Shown here in pieces: positions 28,920 through 38,291 of a stretch of 64,000 bases of DNA. Each line of letters starts with the position of its first letter. Positions within the stretch are counted from its first letter, which is position 1. Below the pieces are notes generated by a model. That model was not told the origin of the DNA and did not search any database. It saw only the letters and a list, made by a program, of their open reading frames with translations. Source of the stretch: Bacteroidota bacterium (lineage in GTDB: Bacteria > Bacteroidota > Ignavibacteria > Ignavibacteriales > Ignavibacteriaceae); the NCBI GenBank assembly GCA_020161395.1, contig JAIUOE010000003.1, positions 1 to 64,000 on the forward strand, given 5' to 3'. A program made the translations under genes and the position numbers.

Positions 28920-31900
28920 ATTGCCAGCCCGTCCCGGTAATTTATTCGCTCCAAGGATCCTTTAAGACTGTCAAGTCCAAGATCAAACCTTACCTTATAA
29001 GGCCACTCTTTGAGAGCTCGCATCAGATCGGAATTGCTCCCTGAAATCATCAAACCGTCTTTCTGCAACATCGCCCTTTGAACCGCGTTTGCTGTCTCTG
29101 TTGCAAGGAGAACCTGTCCGGATGCATAGTCCTGCATCGGTGTGATTATTTCAGGTCCGTTCTCCCCAACAACTGCCCCGCCTTTTGCATAACCGGGCAC
29201 TTCGGTTGCTATGATGTTTGCCACCTGACCGAGTCCTGCGGCGATAATAGTTCCCATAAGAATTGGTCCTAATATCGGACCTGCCTTCAGAGCCGTCACA
29301 GCAGCTTCATAGGTGCCGATGGTAGCATTAGCTATCGCAAATGCTTTATATGCCACAGTATTCTCGGCAAAAATACCTTTCATATTAGAGAGTATCTCCC
29401 TTGTTTTTCCAAGCCGGTACTCGCTTTCCTTTTCATTTACCTCGGAGTTCTTCTCTTCATGCGTTCTGTAGAGCTCGGCCCTTTGCTGTTCGGTGAGTTC
29501 ATATTCTTTCAGTTTTTCGCTCAACCATTCATCATTCTTCTGCCTCATAACATCAAATTGTTTTGCCTCGCTCATTACTTGAGAATCAAAAAGCATCTTT
29601 TCAAAATCATCTTTTTTCTTTAAGTCTTCTTTTTCTTTTTCAATCCTCGCATTCTTTGTTTTAAGCAAATTTAAAGCGATCTCATGCTCGATGTCAGAAA
29701 CATCCTTGCCATATTGCCGGTAGAGAGCGAGCTTCTGTTCCAGATGCAGCTTCTCATTTTCCAATTCCTGAAGTCTGGTGAGGTCTTTACCATCTGATTC
29801 CGCTTCCTCCAGATCCTGTTTTCTTTTTAGAGCTTCGGCATCTGCCTTGAATTGTTTATCAAGTGCCTCTTTGCCGTGCTTTATTTCAGATTCGAGTATC
29901 TGTTTATGCAAGTCCAGGGAAGCAAGTTCGAGACGGTTCTTTTCATCCTGAGTGAGACCGGTCAATTTCATTGCCTGATCTGCGAGATCTTTTTTCTTTT
30001 TCAGGTAAGCGAGTTCTATTTGGTACTTGGTCTCTTCATCCGACTTAATGTTTTCAATGTCGGTTTTTCTTCTCTCTTCTTCAAGATCGGAAAGGTTTTG
30101 TTCATATCCCTTAAGTACCGAGGGTTTTTCCTTGCTCCCGCCCCCTGCCCCTGAAGGGCCTGAGGAACCTGTCACCACCGTAGCTTTCATTGCGTCTGCT
30201 TTTTTAGTGATATCTTCCAAAAGTTTGTTTTTGTCACTGAGTTCGTTCTGGATATTCGAAATTTTCTTATCTATTTCTAAATTGTTATTTTTTGCATATG
30301 CAATGTCAGCTTTATTATAGTTTCCGTAAAAGCCATAAACCGGAGTTGGAACATCTACTTTGCTTTTGGGGAGGTCAATTAGTTCGAGTTCCTTCTTAGC
30401 GATATCCTCTGTTACCAGAGCCGCCTTCTTTTCTAGAATCATTAACTTGATTCTCATGTCAAACTGCTTGTTGACCCAATCTTTCCAAATTCCCAGTTCC
30501 TTTTCAGATGCCGTATTAAGATTGATATTTTTAATCAGATCGGGGTACTCCTTCGATATCCTTGATGCGAGGACATTCCTCTCTTCACTCTTGGCATTCG
30601 TCTTCGAAAGCTCATTTGCCAACAAATTATATCCAACCTTTTTCGCCTGCAAAGCAACAACCTCTGTGTTATCGGTGGTTGCCTTTCTTTCAAGTGTTTT
30701 CTCATAATCTTCCGTCTTTTGTTTTGCCTCGTCAATATTTTCGCTGAGAGTTGCCCAGATGGTGGCAACCGCACTCAAACCCAACATGATCCATCCTATC
30801 GGACCCAAAGACGCGAAGAACGCTTTCACTGACATACCCGCCGCAGTCATCGCTCCTGCAAACAATCTGCCTTCCATCGCAGCCAATTTTAGTTGTACCC
30901 TTGCAAGACCAAGAGATGTTGACATTTTTGAAAGGTTAAATACCCATCCGTGTGCCATGCTTATAAAAGATGTTCTCAATATCATAACTGATACACCAAG
31001 AGCAGCGACCAGTGAAGAAAGAAACGCTATTACCGGTTTACCCTCTCGTAATGCTGTCATCAGCGTTATCACTGCCCCGGTAACCAGGGTAACCATATAA
31101 AACTTTGTACTCAGTGTGTTTCCGAGAAGAAGAAAAGCAGTAGTAACAAACCCTATTACACCTATTGCAACTCTCAAGCTTGCTGACAAACCTTGTACCC
31201 AGTTGTTAAAAGCGATTATAATTTCTCCGACAGTTTTTATAACGGGTAAAAATCCCTCGGCTATTTTTTCTTTTACACCCTGAAAACTTACCCCCATCTC
31301 TTCAAGTGTATCGGCGTTGTCTCTCTGTTTTTTAGCCACATCATCAAGCGTCTGCCCGGTAAGTTCAATTACAGCTCTAACCCTCAGTCGCTTTTCCGCT
31401 TCGCCGTCAAGCTGATCAACCGTTTTCCCTTCGGCAGCCGCCAGATCGGAGAGTTTCTTTTCATATACATCCTTCTGGATTCCGAGATTTTTTAATGCTC
31501 TTGTAGCTCCCTCAGTGGTGAATACCAGAGCCTTGAAATTGTCGTCAGTACTTCCACCGAATTTGTCAGCGGCATCCTCTGCAATGTTGAAGAGTACTGC
31601 CTGATCTTGAAGAGTGACCCCGAGTTCCGTTGCCTGATTGCTCAGTTCAAGAAGTGTTGCCTCTTTCACAGTCCCAGCCGTCGCCTGCTGAAACAGTTTG
31701 ATATCTTCGGCAGTCCCCTTAAAGTTATCCCTTAACACCCCTAAAGTAGCAGATGCTTTCACATCGTCACTAAAACCGAGTATAAGACTCTTTGCCACTT
31801 CAAGACTCTGATTAAGAGCAATCACACGCCCCGCAAAATTATCAAACATATTCGAAGTTCGTTTTATGTTTGCTTCGGCGGTTCGGGTGGATATCGCCAC

Positions 31901-32014
31901 TTCAACTCTTTTCGACGCCGATTTCAATAAATTGGAAAAGGCGTTACCCGCCTTCTCCAATTCCTTTTCAAGTCTTTCAGCATTACTTTTTAAGGTGATT
32001 ACCACTTCGTTCAT
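28916..32014 (-). CDS. Tail tape-measure protein
   Basis: This 1032-residue protein sets tail length. It has a helical start (residues 1-60), hydrophobic segments around 270-420 (for example VAIGVIGFVTTAFLLLG and GPIGWIMLGLSAVATI), a long charged coiled-coil (about 640-860) and the familiar end AGLGQVANIIATEVPGYAKGGAVVGENGPEII. The rule of about 0.15 nm per residue suggests a tail near 150 nm (an estimate). It overlaps the chaperone gene by four bases. No lysozyme-like domain was seen in it. Confidence 0.92.
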   Translation of the reverse strand: MNEVVITLKSNAERLEKELEKAGNAFSNLLKSASKRVEVAISTRTAEANIKRTSNMFDNFAGRVIALNQSLEVAKSLILGFSDDVKASATLGVLRDNFKGTAEDIKLFQQATAGTVKEATLLELSNQATELGVTLQDQAVLFNIAEDAADKFGGSTDDNFKALVFTTEGATRALKNLGIQKDVYEKKLSDLAAAEGKTVDQLDGEAEKRLRVRAVIELTGQTLDDVAKKQRDNADTLEEMGVSFQGVKEKIAEGFLPVIKTVGEIIIAFNNWVQGLSASLRVAIGVIGFVTTAFLLLGNTLSTKFYMVTLVTGAVITLMTALREGKPVIAFLSSLVAALGVSVMILRTSFISMAHGWVFNLSKMSTSLGLARVQLKLAAMEGRLFAGAMTAAGMSVKAFFASLGPIGWIMLGLSAVATIWATLSENIDEAKQKTEDYEKTLERKATTDNTEVVALQAKKVGYNLLANELSKTNAKSEERNVLASRISKEYPDLIKNINLNTASEKELGIWKDWVNKQFDMRIKLMILEKKAALVTEDIAKKELELIDLPKSKVDVPTPVYGFYGNYNKADIAYAKNNNLEIDKKISNIQNELSDKNKLLEDITKKADAMKATVVTGSSGPSGAGGGSKEKPSVLKGYEQNLSDLEEERRKTDIENIKSDEETKYQIELAYLKKKKDLADQAMKLTGLTQDEKNRLELASLDLHKQILESEIKHGKEALDKQFKADAEALKRKQDLEEAESDGKDLTRLQELENEKLHLEQKLALYRQYGKDVSDIEHEIALNLLKTKNARIEKEKEDLKKKDDFEKMLFDSQVMSEAKQFDVMRQKNDEWLSEKLKEYELTEQQRAELYRTHEEKNSEVNEKESEYRLGKTREILSNMKGIFAENTVAYKAFAIANATIGTYEAAVTALKAGPILGPILMGTIIAAGLGQVANIIATEVPGYAKGGAVVGENGPEIITPMQDYASGQVLLATETANAVQRAMLQKDGLMISGSNSDLMRALKEWPYKVRFDLGLDSLKGSLERINYRDGLAI

Positions 32015-32319
32015 TTACTGCTCTTTTCCAATTGTTCTACAGATGAAATTAATTCGTTAAGTTTGTTTTCTCTCTTGCGGTAGTAAAACTTGTAGATGAG
32101 TTCCATGTTGGTTTCATCCATTTCCCGGCACCTGGTGGGGTCACCGTCACTCAAATAAAACTCCATGTCTTCTATCTCATCCAAATAATTCAGTTTGAAG
32201 TATCTTGCTTCATCCTTCACTATTCGTTTTAGTTTTGCAAGCTCAGTCCGCTCTCTCCCTGAAAGCTTTCGAATCTTTGAGTGAAACTCTCCATCAACTT
32301 CATCTTTGAGTCGAAAAAA
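32011..32319 (-). CDS. Tail-assembly chaperone, -1 frameshift extension (T-like part)
   Basis: This segment is in the -1 frame relative to 32229-32552. That frame is closed by a TGA just upstream of TTTTTTC (32313-32319) and then stays open for about 100 codons to the stop at 32011-32013. Slippage at T TTT TTC would join the first 80 residues of the upstream protein to it, giving a fused protein of 180 residues. An internal GTG at 32220 could also start a 69-residue product but lacks a good ribosome site. This is the lambda G/GT arrangement. Confidence 0.75.
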   Translation of the reverse strand, partial: FFRLKDEVDGEFHSKIRKLSGRERTELAKLKRIVKDEARYFKLNYLDEIEDMEFYLSDGDPTRCREMDETNMELIYKFYYRKRENKLNELISSVEQLEKSSK

Positions 32320-32552
32320 TCAGTAACAATCCTCACCAGGGTTTCGTCATCGATCTCCTCAAAAAGTGTTTTGTCAGTCTCTTCAAATATCACGCAAAGC
32401 ACCTCTTCTATCAGATCGTTATCCAACAGAAAGAGCAGTTCATTCTTAAGATCTTCCCCGGGCAATTTCCCCAGAAGTTTCCTCAGTTTCTTGTACTGCT
32501 TCAGCTTTATCTTTTCAATTTTAGGGTAGGTCCGCTCGCCAATCGCGTACAT
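32229..32552 (-). CDS. Tail-assembly chaperone, short form (G-like)
   Basis: This 107-residue acidic, helical protein lies immediately upstream of the tape-measure gene, where lambda G, and analogues in nearly all long-tailed phages, lie. It starts MYAIGERTYPKIEKIKLKQY. Codons for residues Phe79-Phe80 form the slippery sequence. The family binds the tape measure during tail polymerisation; the long form adds the domain that recruits tail-tube subunits. The role is inferred from position and the frameshift signal. Confidence 0.75.
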   Translation of the reverse strand: MYAIGERTYPKIEKIKLKQYKKLRKLLGKLPGEDLKNELLFLLDNDLIEEVLCVIFEETDKTLFEEIDDETLVRIVTDFFDSKMKLMESFTQRFESFQGESGLSLQN

Positions 32553-32553
32553 T

Positions 32554-32778
32554 TTATTCCTCTATTATTGGTTGTTCTGGTAATTCTGTGTTTGGTACAT
32601 ACTCTATTTTTTCGCAGATCACTTCAACTGTAAAGTTCTTCTCAAAGAACTCAGGTGGCAGATTCGCGATGAAACCAACTCCTTTGCTCATGGGTACTAC
32701 AATGTCACCCGCGCGGAATTCTTTCCCCCGGGTGTTGCTGACTTCGATCGTACCGGTTTCTTTGGTTATTGTTACCAT
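32554..32778 (-). CDS. Small phage protein, unknown
   Basis: This 74-residue protein (start MVTITKETGTIEVSN) is beta-rich and unrecognised. It lies in the tail operon between the 514-residue protein (one-base overlap) and the chaperone (one-base gap), so it is most likely structural or a tail accessory. Confidence 0.65.
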   Translation of the reverse strand: MVTITKETGTIEVSNTRGKEFRAGDIVVPMSKGVGFIANLPPEFFEKNFTVEVICEKIEYVPNTELPEQPIIEE

Positions 32779-34322
32779 TATTTCCTCATAACTATTCTGT
32801 TTGTCAAATCCATGTTTACGGCAGAGAGATTGTTCCCATATCCGGAATAATCCTGCAACATATTAGCTATACTGCTTCCATTTTTCGGGTCTAACCAGAG
32901 TACCACCTCCGCTCCACCGCCTGTAATAGGTTGACCTATTTTGTAGGTGGTTGGATTGAAGTCGCTTTGAGATATGTTGTTGAAACGGATTATTTGCTTA
33001 GCTCCTAATAATCCAGCAAATTTTTCAGCGTTTGCATTATTTGCCCCTAGGTTTGTTTTTAATGTGTAAATTATTTTCCCTACACCACTACAAACAACTC
33101 CCGCATCGGTAACACCGTTTTTGGTGATTTTTAATTTATCGGTTCTATTTTTTGAAACAAATACATTTGAAAATGTATTTGCTGTGTAAGTGGTTAGAAC
33201 ATTATTTACCGCTAGATTTCCTGTAACACCAATATTGGTTCTTATATATCCATCTGAGCGAAGTTCTGTGTAATTGAAACCATCATGATTAAGTATTGTT
33301 TGAGTTGCCAGAGTATTAGGTTTAATCGTATATGCTTCAACGGAATCATAAGCCTGTGTAAGTGAAATCCCATCAACATAGCAATTACCAGCGCCAGACA
33401 GATACATTTTTGGAACTTCACCTGCGTTTAAAGCTGTTGCGTCTGCTGTTTCCCATAAAAAATTAAGTACAACTTTTGTCCATGCCGTAGTACTTATTAT
33501 TGTACTTGTTACAGTTTTTGTACCAATACGAAAACTTAAAGTTCTACTTGCTGTATCGCTTTTAAGAAATTTTTCCCAAGTGTATTTATTCCCCACAGCG
33601 AGGCTCTCAAATGCCGTAATGGGTAACGAAACATAGTTTGTCGTAAAATCCCCTGCTCCACTTGCTGAGATGAGAAGTGAAGCTACACCTTCGTACTTAT
33701 CGACAGTACTTCTTGCTGCGGAATGGTTTCCACTTCCAACCCAATCAATTGCAGTATCGGCAAAAGTGCGGTTATTCGAGTGCTTGATTAACTCCCAACT
33801 TTCGTTCAGATCGAGCTTCCAGTCAGGAGTGAAGTTGAAGAAATCGATGTATCCCGTGCCGGAGGCAATGCCGAAAGAGATACTGGTACTCACAGCGGTA
33901 AATGTTACAATAACCGTGTTCCACTGGGTGGTGGCGGCGATAATAAAGTAGTCTCCGGATCCTGCAACCGAACCGATATTCAAGGCGGAATCACCATACC
34001 ATCGGATCCGCATCTTATATTTCTGGCCGATCGTCAGTCCACCGTAGATAGCGCGGGCAGAAGACCCGGCAAGCTTCAGCACCATCGAAGTTGTCGAGCC
34101 GGATATCCCCACCTGATTCCATGTTTCCCCTGAACCTTCCAACCATCCTGCTGGTCGGGATCCTGCGGGGTAGAAATCATTCTGATTGCCTGTAAGCAGG
34201 TTGGTCGGTAGCTCCCTGGTCAGATATTCGTCAGTTCCATTGAACTGGAGCGCGTACTGATGCAGAAGCGGAAGATACTTCTTCCGCTTCAGCTTCGGGG
34301 TGTTATGGTCCCGTGAGTTCAT
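32778..34322 (-). CDS. Tail-associated protein with carbohydrate-binding-type beta domains
   Basis: This 514-residue protein opens YALQFNGTDEYLTRE, the start of a LamG/concanavalin-like sandwich, followed by repeated Gly/Ser/Thr-rich strands such as LTIGQKYKMRIRWYG and AVGNKYTWEKFLKSD, which look like two carbohydrate-binding-module-type beta sandwiches. The end again resembles a LamG part (NGSSIANMLQDYSGYGNNLSAVN). It lies between tail tube and chaperone genes, an odd place for a host-binding protein; it may decorate the tail tube. A role in surface-glycan binding is an inference from fold likeness. It overlaps its neighbours by one base on each side. Confidence 0.6.
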   Translation of the reverse strand: MNSRDHNTPKLKRKKYLPLLHQYALQFNGTDEYLTRELPTNLLTGNQNDFYPAGSRPAGWLEGSGETWNQVGISGSTTSMVLKLAGSSARAIYGGLTIGQKYKMRIRWYGDSALNIGSVAGSGDYFIIAATTQWNTVIVTFTAVSTSISFGIASGTGYIDFFNFTPDWKLDLNESWELIKHSNNRTFADTAIDWVGSGNHSAARSTVDKYEGVASLLISASGAGDFTTNYVSLPITAFESLAVGNKYTWEKFLKSDTASRTLSFRIGTKTVTSTIISTTAWTKVVLNFLWETADATALNAGEVPKMYLSGAGNCYVDGISLTQAYDSVEAYTIKPNTLATQTILNHDGFNYTELRSDGYIRTNIGVTGNLAVNNVLTTYTANTFSNVFVSKNRTDKLKITKNGVTDAGVVCSGVGKIIYTLKTNLGANNANAEKFAGLLGAKQIIRFNNISQSDFNPTTYKIGQPITGGGAEVVLWLDPKNGSSIANMLQDYSGYGNNLSAVNMDLTNRIVMRK

Positions 34323-34615
34323 TAAACTGCCCTCCTGCAGGTTATATGCCCGGCAGGTGAACTTGCGTGTATCTTCACGCCAACAATCTTCCCATAGAGC
34401 GTCTTACCCTGATAATGGGTAATGCAGTTACCGATGGTAGAGTCGGCGTTCTTCTTTGTTGCAGCTTCACCGGAGCCAACAGGATAGCCGGTCTTGTATT
34501 CGATCTCGGCAAGTATCGTATCTTCATTGAACTCGATGCACCACCAGTATTGTCCTGCAGGTGGGGTGTACTTCACATTCTTTGTCGATATGTTATCAAC
34601 ACCTATGTCAGTCAT
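34322..34615 (-). CDS. Small phage structural protein, unknown
   Basis: This 97-residue protein starts MTDIGVDNISTKNVKYTPP and is beta-rich with three Cys and the segment WWCIEFNEDTILAEIEYKTG. I do not recognise it. It overlaps the next gene by one base and follows the 166-residue protein by three, suggesting a multi-part tail accessory. Confidence 0.6.
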   Translation of the reverse strand: MTDIGVDNISTKNVKYTPPAGQYWWCIEFNEDTILAEIEYKTGYPVGSGEAATKKNADSTIGNCITHYQGKTLYGKIVGVKIHASSPAGHITCRRAV

Positions 34616-34618
34616 ATT

Positions 34619-35119
34619 TTATGCTCCATTGAAGATTGTTTTCCATTCGTTGTCATCCTTAAGTTTAAGATCATTCGTCGAGGGATCATAAAGCAGATCA
34701 CCATTTTCGTAATCACTTAGACTTGCGGTTGTTTCCGCGTCTTTGTAGTATATGCTTTTTTTTTGACCGAGCACAGGTATTACCGCTTCAGTGGGTGTGC
34801 CACTGGCGAGGGTACCTCCGAACATAGCAGTGGTTTCACCATCGGTCATTTTGAAAAGCTTGTAGGTAAGGTTCCCTTTTGCCGCCATTGTCTGACAGTC
34901 ATCTACAGTGAATTTCATGATATAACTCGTTCCGTCTTTTACCTCTATTTCGGTATCACTACCATTCAAAGCAGAAGACTTTTTGGAAAGAAGTGCAATT
35001 CCCTGTGTGTAAACCACGGCAATCATCTTGTCGGCAAGTACCGCCCCGGTATCATCGATTTCGAATGATTGTGCTGATGAACCGTCAATCACGGGTGTTG
35101 AAAAATTTTCAGTTGTCAT
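34619..35119 (-). CDS. Phage tail/baseplate-type structural protein
   Basis: This 166-residue protein has a beta-sandwich-like segment (VKDGTSYIMKFTVDDCQTM...KGNLTYKLFKMTDGET) of the sort found at the N-terminus of baseplate upper proteins, then a Tyr/Asp-rich end (SIYYKDAETTASLSDYENGDLLY). The likeness is weak. It lies nine bases after the tube gene. Confidence 0.5.
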   Translation of the reverse strand: MTTENFSTPVIDGSSAQSFEIDDTGAVLADKMIAVVYTQGIALLSKKSSALNGSDTEIEVKDGTSYIMKFTVDDCQTMAAKGNLTYKLFKMTDGETTAMFGGTLASGTPTEAVIPVLGQKKSIYYKDAETTASLSDYENGDLLYDPSTNDLKLKDDNEWKTIFNGA

Positions 35120-35128
35120 TTCTCTCTC

Positions 35129-36076
35129 CTATATGTAATAAGTGTATTTACTGCCATAGCTGCCGGTTGCCTTGTCAATCAGAGTAACCGGTACATCTCC
35201 TGCAAGTACGATCTTCACTTCCCGTTTCTCATCCGAAATCTCGAAGTCGGATTTAAGGGAAAGAACTTTCGCATTGAAGATGTGCTCCTCATACTTCCCG
35301 CCACCGTTATTCTGTTTGATAACAATTCGGGGATTTGCGTCAAGAAGATTCTCCCATGCCTGCAACTTGTCTTTGTTCGCCTCGGCAACAGTGAACTGCC
35401 CTTCAACTGAAATGAAGTCACAGATTGTTCTGTCGTAGATTGATTTTCTCCCCTTGGTCTTCATGGTGAAATTCATGTCGAGAAGATTCTCTATATCAAA
35501 CAGAACCGTGCCTGATCCCTCCCCAAACTTCACACTGTCAAGGTATGGACTGTTCATCTGTGAAGGTGAATATTCATCCAGCCCGATAAAACTTAACGGT
35601 TCATTTGTTACAGCATCGTCGAGCAGGAGCTGGCTAAGTACTTTCGGCATTTTCACTTCAAATGAAAGCTTCGCAATCCTTTCATCCTTTGTCATCTGAT
35701 ACTCTACATCCAGTCCCATGAACCTCTGTCCGTCGAATCTGAAGCATCCGCCGAATGTCCGTGTAAGCGGATCGAAATCGGTTACAGCCGTAGCCTCGGC
35801 AAGGAACTCACAATCAACACCATTTCTCCTAAGGTGCTCCAAAAGGTAATACCAGAGTGGTCTGTCGATGTTATACGACTCAACCTCTGCCTTATACCTT
35901 GCCCAGTTTTTAAGGTCCCTTCCCTTGGTATCTTTCACGGTTTCATCTGTCTTCACCAGGTTTGATGATTTTCTCACATCAAGTGAGATCGCTGCAAGTG
36001 CGGGATCCGAATAGGGTGGCACTACCCCTTTCTTCCAAAGCATGATTCTTTTTAAGCCAACAATACTTGTACTCAT
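35129..36076 (-). CDS. Major tail tube-like protein
   Basis: This 315-residue protein is placed as the tail tube because it follows the connector genes and precedes the chaperone and tape measure by a few genes, and its beta-rich sequence (DVRKSSNLVKTDETVKDTKG...RTFGGCFRFDGQRFMGLDVEY...FSVEGQFTVAEA-like strands) fits tube proteins. It is larger than the usual 200-250 residues, so an extra domain is likely. AGGAG lies upstream of its ATG. The assignment is positional. Confidence 0.55.
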   Translation of the reverse strand: MSTSIVGLKRIMLWKKGVVPPYSDPALAAISLDVRKSSNLVKTDETVKDTKGRDLKNWARYKAEVESYNIDRPLWYYLLEHLRRNGVDCEFLAEATAVTDFDPLTRTFGGCFRFDGQRFMGLDVEYQMTKDERIAKLSFEVKMPKVLSQLLLDDAVTNEPLSFIGLDEYSPSQMNSPYLDSVKFGEGSGTVLFDIENLLDMNFTMKTKGRKSIYDRTICDFISVEGQFTVAEANKDKLQAWENLLDANPRIVIKQNNGGGKYEEHIFNAKVLSLKSDFEISDEKREVKIVLAGDVPVTLIDKATGSYGSKYTYYI

Positions 36077-36089
36077 TTTCTAACTCCTG

Positions 36090-36386
36090 TCAGGTTTTTT
36101 GTCCAAATCTCAAAACGACAATGTCGGTCTGTTCATTAATTATTTCTTTGATTTTATACTCTTTCCCTCTAACTGTCACGGTGTCACCCAGGGCAACTTT
36201 ACTTAAGTCGGCACTCTGAATAAAGCAGGTGATCTCGTATGTCTCCATCTTCCCCAGGGCGTTCTTAAACCCGCCGTTACTGCCGATGTAGTCGACATCT
36301 ATAATCCCCTTGATCTTCGTCAGTTCAATAAATATCTCTTCTTCAAGACCCGAATTAAAGGCACAGCTCAAGTCAATCACAATCAA
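36090..36386 (-). CDS. Head-tail connector-type protein
   Basis: This 98-residue protein has the beta-rich end VALGDTVTVRGKEYKIKEIINEQTDIVVLRF seen in lambda FII-type head-tail joining proteins, and an IDLSCAFNSGLEEE start. It lies between the tail-terminator-like gene (ATGA overlap) and the tube gene. Confidence 0.6.
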   Translation of the reverse strand: MIVIDLSCAFNSGLEEEIFIELTKIKGIIDVDYIGSNGGFKNALGKMETYEITCFIQSADLSKVALGDTVTVRGKEYKIKEIINEQTDIVVLRFGQKT

Positions 36387-36865
36387 TCTCCTTCCGGTAC
36401 AACGGGTGGTGGCAAAGGAACTGCCGGTGAGTAGAGCTCGTAATATCCAAGCATCATCCCGACAATTCCAACTCCGGCAATAATATCCTCTTCGAACACT
36501 TCCATGTCGTCACCTGTGAAATTCATTTTCACGCTGCCGTAAGTGGTGATGAGATACTCCCTGTTGTTTATCAAAACTCTGTAAATATCATCCATTGCCT
36601 TCCTGATCAGCTCGGGTGTGTCGGTTCCCGAAGCACAAAACACGACAATATTGAGACTCAATTTGATCTCGAGGTTAGGCAGATTTATCCTGTCACCCAA
36701 CTCACTGGAGGCATCCTGAACCTCAACCCAGAGATCTGTCCCCTGTGCTATCTGTCCGGGTTTCCAGCTATAGACACAATTCGAGAAATCGCTGTAGTAA
36801 CCGTTCTCAACAGTCACAGTTTTCAGCTTGTCGATGATGCTCGATACTATGTTATGCCGCTTCAT
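36383..36865 (-). CDS. Tail terminator/completion-type protein
   Basis: This 160-residue protein (start MKRHNIVSSIIDKLKTV) resembles by size and order the tail-terminator proteins (lambda U type) placed after portal and connectors: helix, then strands LWVEVQDASSELGDRINLPNLEIKLSLNIVVF-like and a Pro-rich end. It overlaps the portal stop by 14 bases, so translation may be coupled. Confidence 0.5.
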   Translation of the reverse strand: MKRHNIVSSIIDKLKTVTVENGYYSDFSNCVYSWKPGQIAQGTDLWVEVQDASSELGDRINLPNLEIKLSLNIVVFCASGTDTPELIRKAMDDIYRVLINNREYLITTYGSVKMNFTGDDMEVFEEDIIAGVGIVGMMLGYYELYSPAVPLPPPVVPEGD

Positions 36866-38291
36866 TTGGTGCCTGCAGAAGGTTTGTCGTGGCAGGGATA
36901 ATTCCCTTTTCGATCATGTAACTGTTCTCCTTCGCAATCTCATCCATCACTTCGTAGAAGTCCCTTCCATTTTCGGCAATCACTTCCGATCTGCTTTTGA
37001 TCCCCGCATTGATGGCGTTGATATTTGCGTTAATTTCTTTCAGCGGGTCGACCCACTGCCACCTTGGTCCCACAAACGACGGTTGATTCAATCTCTCAAA
37101 ATTCCTCAATCCAAGATTCATTTTCCCGAGAGTAAGGGACATCTTCAACCACTCTTCAAAAACTCTGGTAACGAATTTTTCAATAATCATTTCCTGAGCA
37201 TCTTTGAAATTTTCCCGCTCCTCTTGTGTACCGTATCGAATGGAGCTGTAATTCACAGCTTCAAGATCCTGCGAGAGAGATACATAAGAGATGTTGAGCC
37301 CGGATGCAATAAGCATCATGATTCTTTTTGTGAATGGAGCAAACTGTGCCTGAGGGTATTCAGGATTGTAGCCGATAAATTTGACACCGACAGGTAATAC
37401 TTCTATCGTACCCGGTTCCGTCTTTGTTGTCTCAACCGTCGCATCCTCCTCACCGAGTCCGAGTACTTTCGGATCCTCTGTCTGATAGAAACCCATCTTG
37501 GCAGCACCTGCCCGTGAATTCACCAGCGCCCCTTCAATGTAGCCGTTCAAAATTCTAAGCGCAAGCATAACCGGTGCAAGCCAGCTCCATCCTCTGGTCT
37601 GGTCAGGTCTGTGCATCTTATAGAGATGAATTATCTCTTCGGCAGGAACTCGCACTCTCACACGCGTATCGAGAGACATCCCCATCATTTCAGCACGGGG
37701 ATTTTTTTCGGTGACATAGTAGGCAACCGGTTTTCTGAATCCATCCATTTCAATGCCAAGGCGAACTATGTTGCCGTTAGGGAGAACTTCGTTGTACTGG
37801 TCGTCGATCAGGGCGGGATCTATCACTTGCAGACTTATTCCGTAAGGATTTCTTTCGGTGTCCTTAACAATTCTCACAAAGAACTCACCGTCCCTTGGTA
37901 TCCCTCTTGCAGCCGCTTTACAGATTTCTCTGAAACTCATACGCCCGTCAACACTGGAAGAACGACACCATTTTTTCCATTGAGCTTCAATCTCTCTGTT
38001 GGTTGCTTCATCGAAGACATCCCCCTTTTTAATCTTCATTTGAAGCATGTATCCGTTGGTACCGACAAGATTCGTCTCGAGGATGCCAAAGTATCTCGAA
38101 GCAATCTCCGAATTCTTTTCGAGATCCCTCGCTCTCATTCTGATCTTTGCTATGTCACCTTTAAGATCGGCATCAATTGACTTGTAAGAGACAAGCCAGT
38201 CGGATACAAATCTGGTTGCGGCGGCGGCAGCGAAATTGCGGGTTTTCCCGATTGTTTTGCGAAATCTGTTTTTAATCCAGGAGAACATCAT
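36852..38291 (-). CDS. Portal protein (lambda family)
   Basis: This 479-residue protein is a lambda gpB-type portal, the dodecameric ring through which DNA enters the head. Visible blocks are VGTNGYMLQMKIKKGD, AARGIPRDGEFFVRIVKD, IHLYKMHRPDQTRGWSWLAPVM and the helical EERENFKDAQEMIIEKFV. Two ATGs stand in tandem (38291 and 38288) after GACAGGTAA; either fits. It lies after the lysis genes and overlaps them, not between terminase and capsid as is usual. Confidence 0.9.
   Translation of the reverse strand: MMFSWIKNRFRKTIGKTRNFAAAAATRFVSDWLVSYKSIDADLKGDIAKIRMRARDLEKNSEIASRYFGILETNLVGTNGYMLQMKIKKGDVFDEATNREIEAQWKKWCRSSSVDGRMSFREICKAAARGIPRDGEFFVRIVKDTERNPYGISLQVIDPALIDDQYNEVLPNGNIVRLGIEMDGFRKPVAYYVTEKNPRAEMMGMSLDTRVRVRVPAEEIIHLYKMHRPDQTRGWSWLAPVMLALRILNGYIEGALVNSRAGAAKMGFYQTEDPKVLGLGEEDATVETTKTEPGTIEVLPVGVKFIGYNPEYPQAQFAPFTKRIMMLIASGLNISYVSLSQDLEAVNYSSIRYGTQEERENFKDAQEMIIEKFVTRVFEEWLKMSLTLGKMNLGLRNFERLNQPSFVGPRWQWVDPLKEINANINAINAGIKSRSEVIAENGRDFYEVMDEIAKENSYMIEKGIIPATTNLLQAPNEAA

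Noticed and set aside
30027-31100. Hydrophobic plus-strand frames inside the tape-measure gene
   Set aside because: They are reverse-strand shadows of the Lys/Glu-rich coiled-coil, which gives Leu/Ser/Phe-rich antisense frames.
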